Origin: Lagopus muta | Taxonomy: Eukaryota; Chordata; Aves; Galliformes; Phasianidae | Reading direction: 5' to 3' | Assembly: GCF_023343835.1 (NCBI RefSeq) | Contig: NC_064443.1 | Span: 496,001-560,000 of the forward strand | DNA length: 64,000 bases | Shown: positions 12,510 through 25,079 of the stretch, one piece after another | Layout: the number at the start of each line of letters is the position of its first letter | Position numbering within the stretch: position 1 is the first letter of the stretch | The notes under the pieces: model-generated | Told to the model about the DNA's origin: nothing | Database searches by the model: none | The model's input: only the letters and a program-made list of their open reading frames with translations | Position numbers and translations under genes: made by a program

Positions 12510-15500
12510 ATTTTGCTGTTGGCTTGTAAATGACAAATTACAGCATGCTTCATCACCCTTGGTGAGTTTTAAGTTTCTCTTTAACTGAAGGCATGGATAG
12601 CTTTGGTTGTAACATCCTGCCCCATACTTGTAACCGGAATTCTGAGAGTAAAGTTTACAGATATGTTGGGTTTTTTTTTAGTTTAGATATATTCAGTTGT
12701 TAGCAAGTAATTGTTTATAGGCTGTTCTATGATTTTTTTCCCTAGCACACAAGAATCTTCAAATACCGCTTCTGCTTAAGACTTCCTTACTTTTTGGTGC
12801 AGTCAACATGAGTCTATACTTAGACCCGGGCTTTGGAGACAGCACAGAATGAAAACGTTGTTCCTGCAGAACGGAAGAAAAAGCAGAAAATTTGGGACAG
12901 AGGGGAAAAAGAATTACAGTTTTAGACATTTGTACCCAGCCACTGAGAGTTAGTCAGCTCTTCCACTCAAACCTATTATGCCCCAGCCTCAAGGAATATC
13001 TTTGTATTCAAAAACAAACCCAAAACTCCTTTTTCCTTTTGTACCTCTTTCTAACCAGCCCAAGGGTGAAGCACACAGCAATGTCCCTCCCCTGGAAGGC
13101 TGCTGAGCCACGTGCCAGGCAGCCAGTTTCACGTTTATGTTTTCTCCTGTCACATTTGAGTTCAGCCAGAATATCACACTGCACCAAGATCAATATTGCT
13201 GGTATTTTCATAGCCCATAGCAGCATATTCCCCACAGCTTTTATTTCAGATGTAACTGAATTGCATTTATTCCTGTAAGTTCCTTCTAATAGCAGCTGTC
13301 CTGGCAATGGGAACTGCAGGAACGGTGGGATATTACGTACACTATTTTACTCTGTTAGCTGAGGAAATCCATTTAGATTTTATGCTGAGCGATGCAATAC
13401 CAGCACAAGATATTTAAATAGTACAACAAAAAAAACCTTTGGTTCTCGCTTCCACAGACGTTGAACAGACTTTAAAGTGTTTCTTTCCAGAGCTCACTGA
13501 GGATTCTGCAATAAAGGTGCAAAAGCAGAACTTACACAATTCCTTTAGGCTGCCCTGGCACCTGTCAAGGCTGTCTGCATTTAGTTCCAATTTCACCAGG
13601 GTTTACTCATTCCACCTGAGTGTTTTAATGCTGAATGTCACCAGCGAAGTATCACTTGTTTTCTTCCCCTATGGGCAGATGGCTTGGTTGGCTGTAACTG
13701 CAAAGCTTGAGAAGGGAAAACATTATTTTGTTAATGCAAAAAAGTGGTGTCAACTTTTGAGAAGCAACAGCAACGGTTTTATTCAAACCTTCACTGGTAA
13801 GCAATGACTGTGCCATGACTGAATTTCACGTTCCACATCCAGCCACTTTCTAACTTCATCTTATCTGGGAAGCTTTCAGAAGAAAGACACCTCCCCCCCA
13901 ATAACACACACCTTGTTATATGTTTAGAGTAGTCTCAAGAAATCTGGAGATGACTGAGAAGCAGCCCTCAGTGGCTCCCCAGGAATAAACTAAAATCTCT
14001 GTTAGCCTGAGAAGAACATGGAGGCTGGGGGGCAGAGGTAGAGGAATGGTCTCATAGTCAGAATGTCTCTAAATTTGAGCAGTATCAATTTTTGAAGCAT
14101 AAAAAGGTTGCATCCAACACAAGTTGAAGATCGGTCACTCAAATCATTCCAGCAAGGGCCTCAGGCATACTGCAAGAAGGGAAGAACTGCTACCAGAAAG
14201 CCTCGAGCTATTTGTATTTTTGACTCCTAGAGTCAGAATTTAAACAGACTGAACATGCCAATGTTTCATTAGTACCTAACAGGATCTCTGATGTCATATC
14301 ACACCCACGTAACGGCCTTCACATATGCCAGAAGGTTAAATACAACCCTGTGAAACCAAGGGAAACTTCACTGCTGTGGCCTCTTCCCTGGTGCTGGCTG
14401 TGCTTTATTCTGAGAACAGCCTGCATCTGACAGCAGTGCTGCCAGCACAGCTGAACTGGGCAGAAAGGCTGCCAGGGAGGTGGGAGATCTCCAAGTCTCC
14501 CTGCTTGCTCCAGGGCCCGCTCCATCCCAGCACAATTACAAACACACAATTGCTGCTTCTGCTGCTGCCTGAGAACAACAGTTCAGGATCCATCTTCTTT
14601 ACGAATTTCACCCAGCGCTCCAATTAATGCTGACAGGAACTGCACGCATTTTCAGAGAAGCACAGACTTGTTTTCCTCCCAGGTAAAGGAATTTCATTCA
14701 GATTGCAAGGACAGAGTAAATCCTTTAAGTGTGCACGTTACTCACTGGAGTTATCCAATTCTTTGAAGTCACTGTAATTCTTTAGTGATACCAATCAATT
14801 TATTATTCCATGATAATTAATCTATTTTACAATAGTAAGACCAAATTTAAATCTCAAATCTCTACCAGAATATTCACAGAAGAGATGTGTAATTATCTCT
14901 GAGAGCCCTATTATCTTGCCTGCATTCCTCTCAGCTCCCACAAAGAGAGCAATGTCAGGACAATTGGTTCAAACAGGAAGAAATTCAAACATGAGGAATC
15001 AAGCAATGGAACGAGATTCAGCAGACGAGAACCAAAAGGTCTGATTTAGGCTAACCCTCTGAAACTTCAAATCACATCATCAGCCTCCCATTATTTTGTA
15101 CATCTCCCAGTGTTTTGTCCATAGTTATGCATAAAGTGTGTAGAAACAGTTTGTGCATTAAGTTCCCAGATTTTGTACCTAGCAGAGTCTTGGGGAATTG
15201 CTTAAAAGAAAGGGAGGGAGAGCACGCTGAAGTAACTGCCACGACAAGAACATCTGCATGGAGCAAATATGCTGATCGGATTATTAGATAATTAAGATAT
15301 AGTTTACTGCCTGCAGTATTCTAGCTGCTCCCCAGGTAGAAGGCTGCCATTGTAACCATATCAGCAAAAACTCACCTACCTGGAATAAAATCTTCTCCAA
15401 TCCACCTTGAGGCTTCTCTTCCTGCCCACTGCACTGGGTGGACAGATGGCTGCAGCAGATCTTGGTGTTACACTTGTGCCTCCTGAAGCAAATGACACCT

Positions 15501-18500
15501 ACAAAAAACAAGAGTGGCATGCAGGCAAAACGCATCTAGAACAACCCAACCACTCTGGAGACTGCATGTGATCCCTTCTTCTCTTCAGAGTCTGCCCAGA
15601 AGTGAAAAGGGAAATACCTGAAGCCCTGCTACAGCCAGCAGACGTGAAAACATACATGCTTTACTATACTTATCTATGCCTAACCTAAGTTTGTCTGCTT
15701 CCAGGTAACAAAGGCAATACAACAATAAATAAATAAGTAAATATAATTCAAAACAACACAAAACCACAACAGTTTGCAGTAATGCAATTGAAACCAGCTC
15801 TAAATGATCAGGGTTAGCAACTTCCCTTAGAGAAGGTTTAACACCAGAACAAATACAGAAACTGAGGGACTCGGACATTGCATTTGTCTACAGCTGAGTC
15901 ATTAGACTTCACTGGCCTCCAGTGGATGGAGTATCTGACTGGAAAGTATCTGGCCCCTCATGTTCTCTCCACATTAGACAGTGTGAGACCTATTAAATAA
16001 GACTAGAAAACTCTGATGTCTGCTACATATTTTGCCTTCATTACCAGTGCACTGATTGTGGATATGCTCATCTGAATTATTTCACTGTTTCAGTCTTAGT
16101 TCAATCACTTTATTTATCTCATCTCCATCTTTGAGTAACTTGATTTCTTATTCCGTTTTCAACAAAATCTATTCGAAGAACTGAAACATCATATTTGCTG
16201 GATTTTATGATAAGCCTTCAATTAGGTAACTTCAGAAATGAAATCTCTAAGGCACTTGGCTTTGCTGCCTGTTTGAAGTTTATTTTACATACAAAGAAAG
16301 AAGTTGTGCAAGACAAATAGTACAACATTCTGCATTGTAACATTGCAGAATTTACAATTGCATGCATTGTAAAACAGTCATTTTACATGTTTATGTGACA
16401 TTGAAACAGCTCATGTTTACATGACATTGAGAAACAATGACAGTGGAAGAGAGATCAGCATGAGAACTGTGTGCTGGGTTAAAACATATCTAAGAACCTG
16501 ACAGGAGGCAGAAGCGAATGGGAAAATCTGTGCATGAAGACAATCACTACTGGTGTTCCCCAGCTTTGCATTTGGGAGCATTCTTATTTAGTATTTTAAT
16601 TAATAATGTTGGTACCAAAATAGGAGAGCCCTTGTGGGAGTTTCTGATGATATAAGGCATAGTCAGCACATGCAATGGTTTTACACTGGAGTTTTACTCC
16701 TAGGTGATCTTGTTTAAGCAAATAATCAAAATAGGTGAAAATGTAATAATAATACACAGCTACTAGTGATAATTAAAAAAGAACTTATGTTAGGCTTACC
16801 TGATGGCAAGTGACAGAGGAAAAGAGCACAGTTCTCCTTCTGTCTGGATCTGAAGCTGATCCCAAGATGCCTGTGTAACCATGGCCATGAAGACAGCAGT
16901 GCAACACAGGGCTTACAGAGAAAGGTCAAAAGGAAGCAGAGGTATTGGTACCACTGGGTACTTTACCTCCTTTAGAACCTGGGCCATGTGTGTCTGTGAC
17001 TGATGGTTCCCTACACTTGTACCGGCTGGAGGGACTGCTGTGAAAGCATTAGGAGCAAAAACCCTATATTTTGCAAGGAGAATATAAAGGTTGGCTTGTT
17101 TAGCTAAACATAACACAAACATAAACAAAGAGAAGAACAATTATTTTAAGTACTCTAGGAGATCAAATAGTCGGACAAGCGAGAGGGAAAGGGGAAAATA
17201 ATGACCCAGGCCATCAAGAACCAGCAGACAAAAAGCAGTTATAGTAAAATGAATGCTGGAATAAAATGCTGCCATGGTCTTCCATAAAGAACACCAGGAA
17301 CAGCTTACATTTCTGAAACTGAGCCTAATCCATTTGCCAAAGGGGTTTATGCTGATGTAATCACTTCTGATGGAAGTGGCATGGACTCTGACCCAGGAGG
17401 TCCCTCTTCCCTACTGCCTTCCAGATTTGCCAGGGAGAGGATTTCCTCAGGGCTAGCACAGTATCAGTGCATGTTATCAGGCAGGAGATGATGTGCTACT
17501 TCAAATCTGATGACACGTGGCTGGAATTTTAATCATACACTGGGACTTTAGAAGGTTCTTAAATGCCTTTGAAAACAGATTTGAGAGAGGTTTCTCAGAA
17601 GTGAAATATTTTTTAAAACAGACTACTCAGAATTGTATTTAGAATCTCAGAATTTTATCATATTTTCAATACCAGTTGGTAAGTCAAGGGAAGATACGCT
17701 GGCATTTTGCTTTTTCCTTAAACAATGGATAGCAAGGTTACAATTAATCTTGATAAACTCACTTGCAGTTTTATTCAGACACAGTATTGGTATTCTTCCA
17801 ATATAAGACACTGAGCTGATAAACATCAGTTCACCTTACAGGCATTTGCATTTGAACCAGGAATTAATATTCCATTTGGCAAACCCTCTGTGGCTCTTTA
17901 GATAACAGCTATAGAAAAGGTGATCTGCCATCTTATTAATACATCTCGTGATGGGCTGTACAAAGTAGTGACATGCCACTTGTACTTCCCTACGTCTCAA
18001 ACGATCCTTCTGCATTTCAGTATCGAGGGACTAACAAGGTCCCACGTCCTCAGCACTCCGATTTAAAGTTGATTTTTCACAGTAATTGGAAGAAAAACAA
18101 GTGACGCACATCTTCTGAAATACATTTACGAAAGGAAATCGCCCCTGTTAAACTCTAGCTGTCGTAGAAGTCTGTTCTTAGAGAAGCTGCAGAGAGTAAA
18201 CAAGCCATTTTGCTGCACAGCCCTCAGCAGGCTATGCTAAGAACAAAAACCCAAAGCCACTCTCTGTATCTGTACTGTAGGAACTGCTCTGGTGCTGGAC
18301 TCACAAGCATTCAGTTGACAAAACAATCTCCAGGGAAGATAAAGAAGGCAGCTGATTACCAATGTCATTACAAAGATAAAACCACGCTTTTGTGCTTGAA
18401 AAACATCATTTCAAATAGAAGTTCAGGAAGAAAACAAATGTAATTTCCTACTAGGCACTATTTACTCTCCCAAGTTCAGAGATTTCTCAGCATTAAGCAC

Positions 18501-18692
18501 ATAAAATTGCCTTTCTCTGTTTTTATAAAAACAGAGGAACAAATACACACAGGAAAAAAAAAAAAAAAAAAAAAAAAACCCAACAACTACATTCCACTCA
18601 AATAATAGATTATGGAGGAGTAATCAATAGGTGTTTTTGATCTATTTCCTCATCAGAACATTGCACCATGAAAACATCACTGCTTCAAACAG
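12510..18692. other. Noncoding DNA
   Basis: No exon or repeat family recognised. Near 16385-16437 an imperfect duplication (CATGTTTATGTGACATTGA and CATGTTTACATGACATTGA) suggests an old local duplication. The longest open frames show no known domain. Confidence 0.6.
18554..18578. repeat. Poly-A tract (25 A)
   Basis: Uninterrupted run of 25 A, 115 bp from the CR1 fragment at 18693. CR1 does not end in poly-A, so the two are probably independent. Confidence 0.95.
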
Positions 18693-19026
18693 TAGAATCA
18701 TAGAATCGCAAGGTTGGAAATGACCTGCAAGATCATCCAGTCCAACCACCCTCCCATTGCTATTAGTACCACAAGCTACTAAACCACATCTCGTAGCTCC
18801 TCATCCAGGCGCCTCTTGAACACTGCCAGGGACGGCGACTCCACCACCTCCCTGTGCAGACATTCCAGTGCCTGACCACCCTCTGAGAGAAAAAGTTTCT
18901 CCTAATATTCAACCTAAACCTCCTCTGGTACAGCTTCTGGCCGTTTCCTCGGGTCCTACTATTTGCCTGCGAGAAGAGGCCAGACCCTTTTTCATCACAA
19001 CCTCCCTTCAGGAAGTTGTATTTTTA
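18693..19026 (-). mobile_element. CR1 LINE 3' fragment
   Basis: It begins TAGAATCATAGAATCGCAAG, then CAAGATCATCCAGTCCAACC, GGCGACTCCACCACCTCCCT and CCTAATATTCAACCTAAACC. It ends near CTTCAGGAAGTTGTA. This is a well-preserved inverted CR1 3' end of about 330 bp. Confidence 0.93.
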
Positions 19027-19029
19027 TCT

Positions 19030-21860
19030 GTATTTCCCTTTTGTTCCACCTGCAACCTGTTGGTTGATTTGGGGGCACATCTAGATCCTATAAGTTCACT
19101 TTGAGGGCACAACACTGACAGCCATGTGTCTTACCAACAGCAGGGCGACTCCCAACAAACAGGTAAACACCTCATGGAAAAGAAAAAGTACATCTGGACT
19201 CACACCATATTAGGTACTGGGGTCACGCAATTAAGATTTGAACGCACAGGAAGATAACTTTAATTAATACCAGCGCTTACAGAACTTGTATTTTACACCT
19301 CACTGTGAATTAGTTTTTCAGTAAAATATTATACATGCACGGATACCTACATTTATATATAATGTAACATTTATATATAATGTATACATTAATGTATAAT
19401 GTATCATTCGGTATTTGCGCAGCCCCACTGGCACACTTCTAGCATTTGTGCAGTGTATAACGCAGTCGCAGTGTAACTCCTGCAGAAATACCTTACTGAT
19501 TTTACTCTACCGACAGAAGAGCTGCTAACAAACGTACCCAGTGGGCTGGAGCCATTGGAGGCTGGAGTGGAGCTGTTTGTAGCATTCTCTATGTCAGGCT
19601 CACGTTAACACCACCAAATGTGGTTCTGGCACTCCACGTTAGCAGATCTTGGACCTTCCATTCCCTACGCTTCTCACCTCAATAGCAATACATTCCTGAA
19701 ATCATCCCTTTGCCCTTGGTTGACTATGAGTAGAGAGCTGTCAGTTCTAGTTGAGTTAATTCTGCATTCACACATTTTTCATTTTTCCAGCCTTACAGTA
19801 AGAGAGACAGAATCAAGGCACTTGATAGTTTTTTTACTTGGCTTATGAAACATAGAATTTGGACCATAAGATGCATTAAAAAGTTTTTGCTCTCTTGTCA
19901 TCTACAGAAGTGAAACTCTGTTTGCTTCTGTGTGGAAGAAATACAGATGAAGTTAACCATACTTGCATTTTTTCTCCTCCTGTGCTACTTATCTGTATAC
20001 ACAGCTTACACTATTTTCCAAGAATTACTTGAGAGAAACTTCTTGAGAGAAACTGCATTTAATCAGAGAACTCTATTTTAGATTTGTGGAAGTGCATTAA
20101 AACCAACCAGAAAAAAGGAATTCTGAATACCCTAAAACCTTACTTCTCCTGCCATGAGTCAAAAAGCTCTGAGTTTAAAAGGAAATTATAGCAGAGGTGT
20201 ACTCCTTAAGAATAATCCCATTTTTTTAAACGGGATGAAAAGATGAGCAGATACCAGCATCACCAGCCGATTGCAATGGGTAATAGAGTCATCAACTTTT
20301 AAGTAAAAATGTCACCTACTGAAGTTAATAAAAAAAGAAGTCCAAAAGCCAACTGTGAAGAGCCCACACAGTGCACAGCAAACGGAACAAGGGGCAGAGG
20401 TTTGCTACTGGGACATGACCAAACTCTAAGTAACAGTGCAGTCTGATCAGGTGTCCTTGGGATCCTGAGTCCCTTGCAGCAGGTCCAGGAAAACTGGCAG
20501 TTCTGCAGGACCTGAGCTGACTGTAAAAACACAACTGCGCCTGCAGGAAGCATCCCCAGCTCAGAGTAACGTCCTCATTAAGCAAAGCTTCTGGAAAGGT
20601 ATGTCAGCTGGTAAAGAGCTGTGGCCGTGCCCAGCTCCAGTATATTTTCCAGTGGTCCTCACAGAATATTGTCTCTGCCACAAAGACTCCACTTTCTGTG
20701 CTGAATCAGCACGTCCAGGACCAGCTTGGTGCCTAAAGCCATCTGGCAGCAGCCTGGGCAGAGGTGCTGCCTGAATGAATGCAGGGGGATTTATGGAGGC
20801 CGGAAAGGGAAAGGAATACAGGTCAGAAACATAAAGATGAGAAAGCAGACCAAGGCCATCTGATCCACAAAATGGAAGGTTAGCAATAGGTTTTTAATCC
20901 TGCATCACAAACCAAACTTCCCCAAGGCAAATTGCTTAGTTTTTCTAATTTCATTTTCCTAGTTGGTGTACAACTTACCTAATAGAAACCGCATGAACAA
21001 CTCACTGTTCCTCCAAATACTCCGAAGTTCTTATTAATAAAGATGAGGTTGAGATATGCTGAAGTAGGATGGAAAAGAGCAAGAGGAGAGAAATTTAAAA
21101 GAATAATTAGAATAAGGTGGAAAAGATTTCCAGATGATTGGAGCTGTGGTGCAGCAATAAAAGAAAAGCCAACTATAATAGATTCAGAAAAATGTAACGG
21201 TAAAATCCTCCCAGCCATAAGTGTTTAAAAGAAAGGACGAGAAGAGGTTTGGAAGTAATCTATTTGCAACATTTGGATCTTTATTTTTCATGATAAAACA
21301 GAATTTTCCCAATCCAAATTTATTTTCAAGAAGAGCACATTAACAGGAAGGGATCACCGTTGGGCTGAATCTTTCAGGCAATAGTCTTTGCTAGTACTAA
21401 ACAATCACTGAAAGGAGAGCAGAGAAAGAACCATCATCATTTGCTTTTCACCCCATTGATGAGGAATACATAGAAAGTGAACAGATAGGTGCTGGAATGC
21501 TGTATTTTCATAACGATTATTTTCCCCCACAAATAAGAGCAGTCATCTTATTTTTTTCACCCTTTGCTGTTATTCGCATATAGAATTATTCAAGACAAGG
21601 GTGAAATTATTGGTTGTCTACCTAGCAAATTAAATCAGATGAAAATATCGTGCAAATTTTAAGCAGAACTGTTCCTACACACATTTATTCAAAGAGAATT
21701 TAATTCGTTTAGAGAGAGAATTAAGCTAAAAGAACAAGGCCTGCTGAATTCTCCGCAACGGGGGCTTCAGATGAAGCTATTTGCCTAAAGCCACCTTCTT
21801 TTGCATAATGCTGAACACACAAAGCTCACTTAATGGGGCTGTCGATTTAGCACCTGCCAA
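19030..21860. other. Noncoding DNA
   Basis: Holds the 18-bp tandem duplication at 19349 and a 15-bp period duplication of TTGAGAGAAACT near 20029-20055; otherwise nothing recognised. Confidence 0.6.
19349..19384. repeat. 18-bp perfect tandem duplication, AT-rich
   Basis: ACATTTATATATAATGTA occurs twice head to tail (19349-19366 and 19367-19384). It is followed by a related palindromic stretch TACATTAATGTATAATGTA. The unit can fold back on itself (ACATT...AATGT). Confidence 0.95.
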
Positions 21861-21865
21861 GATGG

Positions 21866-22078
21866 GACCTGAAAAGATCACTGAGTCCAACCCCTGCTAA
21901 AGCAGTTCCCTACAATTGGTCACACAGCTCAGTGTTCAGATGGGTCTTGAATACCTCCACAGAAGCAGAGTCCACCAGCTCTCTGGGCAGCCTGTGCCAC
22001 TGCTCCACCACTCTGAGAGTAAAGAAGTTCATCCACATGTTTGTATGGAATTTCTTATGTTCAAATTTTAATTTTTAA
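21866..22078 (-). mobile_element. CR1 LINE 3' fragment
   Basis: Inverted CR1 tail: AAAGATCACTGAGTCCAACC, GTTCAGATGGGTCTTGAATA, AGTCCACCAGCTCTCTGGGC, CACTCTGAGAGTAAAGAAGTT. It lacks the terminal AGAATCATAGAAT unit, so it is an older or end-trimmed copy. Another CR1 of the same orientation lies 230 bp away at 22309. Confidence 0.85.
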
Positions 22079-22308
22079 CACTCCTAAATTCCTAAGGAAC
22101 ACAATTTAAATCAAAGTGAAAAGGAAAACAGCAAATATTCTTCTTCACAACATCAGAGAAAGTCAAAATCTCAGAGGTGTTGAAAGAAACAGTACTGCCC
22201 ATATTACAAGAAAAAAACAACTAAATTTTATGAAAAATAAGCAAAATATATATTGACCATCATCCAAGCCCATGCACCTGTTGGCAACAGAAACTGTACT
22301 TCTCAGGC

Positions 22309-22655
22309 ATAGAATCATAGAATGGCCTGGGTTGAAAAGGAGCACAGTGCTCATCCAGTTCCAACCCCCTGCTGTGTGCAGGTCACCAACCAGCAGCCCA
22401 GGCTGCCCAGAGCCGCATCCAGCCTGACCTTGAATGCCTGCAGGGATGGGGCATCCACAGCCTCCTTGGGCAACCTGTGCCAGTGCCTCACCACCCTCTG
22501 GGTGAAAAAATTCCTCCTCATATCCAACCTAAACCTTCCCTGTCTAGTTGAAAGCCATTCCCCCTTGTCCCATCACCATCCACCCTCACAAAGAGCCGTT
22601 CCCCCTCCTATTTATGCACTTCCTTCAGATGTCTCCAGCATCACACACATGACAT
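22309..22655 (-). mobile_element. CR1 LINE 3' fragment
   Basis: Starts TAGAATCATAGAATGGCCTG, then GCTCATCCAGTTCCAACCCC, GGCTGCCCAGAGCCGCATCC, TGCAGGGATGGGGCATCCAC and CTCATATCCAACCTAAACC, ending near TTCAGATGTCTCCAGCATC. It is among the best-preserved CR1 copies in the window. Confidence 0.94.
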
Positions 22656-22659
22656 CCCA

Positions 22660-24745
22660 GAGGTCCTAGAACGTGTTATACTCAGCTGATCACCACAGCA
22701 CTGCCTGCAAAATAGAACTCTGCCTGTCTGCAGGCTAGGGAAGAAAAGCCATTCTCACCAGAACCAATGACAGCAGCATGGCAGACTCGGATGTTTCCAA
22801 CGGTTCCATAAGAACTCTTTGAAATATAACTTTCATCAGTAATTTTAGCATAACATCAAGTGAAGCATAAAAGCAAAATGAAAAGAAAAAGTACAGTAAA
22901 TGAAATAACACAAAAGTAATGTTATTGAGCTTGAATACAACACCTCTCCAGAATGCATAAATGCATTATGTATGAATGAAAAGCAAGTGAGCAGCAGACA
23001 ATACAGGATTTTGTCCTTGCAAATAAGAGTGAGTCCTAAGTGCTGACAGCGTGCCTGGCAGCATCATTCCAACAGCAATGCCAGTGCTACTGGTCTCCCT
23101 CCACCCTGTACAAGTGTTTGTCTAGTCCATCAGCAGGGGAAAAACGTGTGCGTACACATCTATATACACATCACACATACACAGTCACTCTCTGGTTCTG
23201 AGTGTGCTGCTCTGAAGGGCCACAGATGACACCTGGGTTTGCCATGTCGATGCCATGCTCTCCCTGCCAGCAGCTGCTCTGCACAGCTTTCCATAGACAA
23301 CTCTGTGCTGCTGTCATGCTCCTAAGTCTACGTTCATCGGAACTCTGACTCATTTTGTTTCTGGAGCACACCATGGCAATCTTTTACAAACAAACACTAC
23401 CTTCTGAACAAAAATCGCTACGGTACCTTTGCAAACAGTCCGCCAGCCAGTTTCAGATTAACTCAAATCCCCTTTCTTGACTTTTTTTTTCCTTCTAACA
23501 TCTGAAGATTCTACCTCGTCCTACTTCTGCAGTCTCCTTCTTTTAAGACAGATTTATGGCAGCATTATAGTTCCATCTATATAGCCATGAAACCTTGGAC
23601 CCTGCAGCAGAGCATGAGCTCATTCTAAAAATAAGAAGGCTTCACAAATAAATGAAACCACATAAGAACCCCCATGGTGAACTATGAGTATATTATAGAA
23701 AGCACAAAGGGGCCCCGTGGAACACAGCAGCCCTGGAGTATTCTGGGCACATTTTTATCCTTACTAAGCAGATGAAAGATGACTCAGTTTTTGAATCACT
23801 ACAGGATGAAAAGAAATTCACCTTGGATTAGGGTAGATACCATGTATGATGAGAGATAGGCAACAGATTTCTCTATGAAAGTCATTTTTTTCATGAACTT
23901 ATTTTGATTGTTAGGTGGGTTCCTGTCAAATTAATGATTTACAACTGCTTTAAACATTTGCATTATTATTTTACTGGATTGGTAAGAAGAAATTCACAAC
24001 CTCTCCTTGGCCAAGGGAAACAAAAATAACGCATCAACATTCACAGTCTTTGGGGGCTCTGTATGTATTTAGTTATTTGTTGGGGAAGAGGAACTTGGGG
24101 AGGAATATGGGGGGAAGAAGGCAGAGGGGGAGAGGGCACCTCCTGTGGGTAAAGCATGAAAAACTATCAGACCAATCTCTAACTAATGTACACTAACAAA
24201 CATACATACATAACTAACAAATACTATTACCAGATAATAAAGTGAACATGAAAATGCTAAAGGCTTTTCATACAACTTAGTTTTAAACAGAACTGGTCTG
24301 CAAATTCACTGTAAATGTTTACCTGTGAGAAAGGGAAACCCATTATTTGGAATACATGTGCACTCTCTGCAGTGCGAAACGCAACTGGGTCATAACTGTA
24401 GGAATTGTGGGTCTGGGGCACTTGCAAGTTAGGTTTAAATGCCCCTGTAAGGAACTCATGATGCAGTTCCTACCTCAGTGATGTCATGACTGCAGATGCC
24501 AAGGTTGGGCGTGGAGTTCAGATTGTTATCTGATATCAAAAATGGCTGTTTAAGGATGCCGCAAATGGAAGAAGCTGTTTCTTTCACAAGTACTAAATTC
24601 TCATGGATTAAGTTCTTAATATTTTTAATACAGGAAAGATGTTCTTCAACTTCCACATTGTGGAGAACTGATTAAATCCTTTGGATGGAAGCATATCTGA
24701 CACCATGGCATATAAAAGTCAACGTAAAATGATGAACCAGTTTAT
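22660..24745. other. Noncoding DNA with a purine-rich stretch
   Basis: G tracts at 24082-24085, 24097-24100, 24109-24114 and 24126-24130 lie in a purine-rich strand. No exon recognised. Confidence 0.6.
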
Positions 24746-24749
24746 TTTG

Positions 24750-25075
24750 GATGCCATCTCCAAGCAGACAGAAAGAAGAAGGTTATCAGGAGTCAACATG
24801 GATTCACCAAGGGGAAACCATGCTCAACCAAACTGGCAGCCTTCTGCAACGTCATCACCATCCAGGTAGATGAGAGGAGAGCAATGGATGTTGTGTACCT
24901 CACCTTCAGCAAGGCCGTCTCTCACAACCTTCTAAAGCAGCTTAGGACATGTGGGACAGATGAGTGGTCAGCGAGGTGGATGGAGAGCTGGCTGACTGGC
25001 CAAGCTCGGAGCACTGAGTCCGGCTGGAGGGCCGCACCTCGCAGCACCGTATGTGACCCACCGGCCCAAGAGGGC
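24750..25075 (+). mobile_element. CR1 LINE internal fragment (reverse transcriptase part of ORF2)
   Basis: From about 24790 the plus strand reads SQHGFTKGKPCSTKLAAF, then VDERRAMDVVYLTFSKA and VSHNLLKQL, without a stop. It then has WMESWLTGQARSTESGW. This matches the CR1 ORF2 stretch HGFTKGKSCLTNL ... DVVYLDFSKAFDTVSHNLL. About three residues after SKA are missing. The 5' and 3' parts of the element are absent. Confidence 0.85.
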
Positions 25076-25079
25076 CCAA

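Noticed and set aside
18554-18578. Poly-A tract as the tail of a processed pseudogene
   Set aside because: The 500 bp before it on the plus strand show no gene-like sequence and no target-site duplication was seen.
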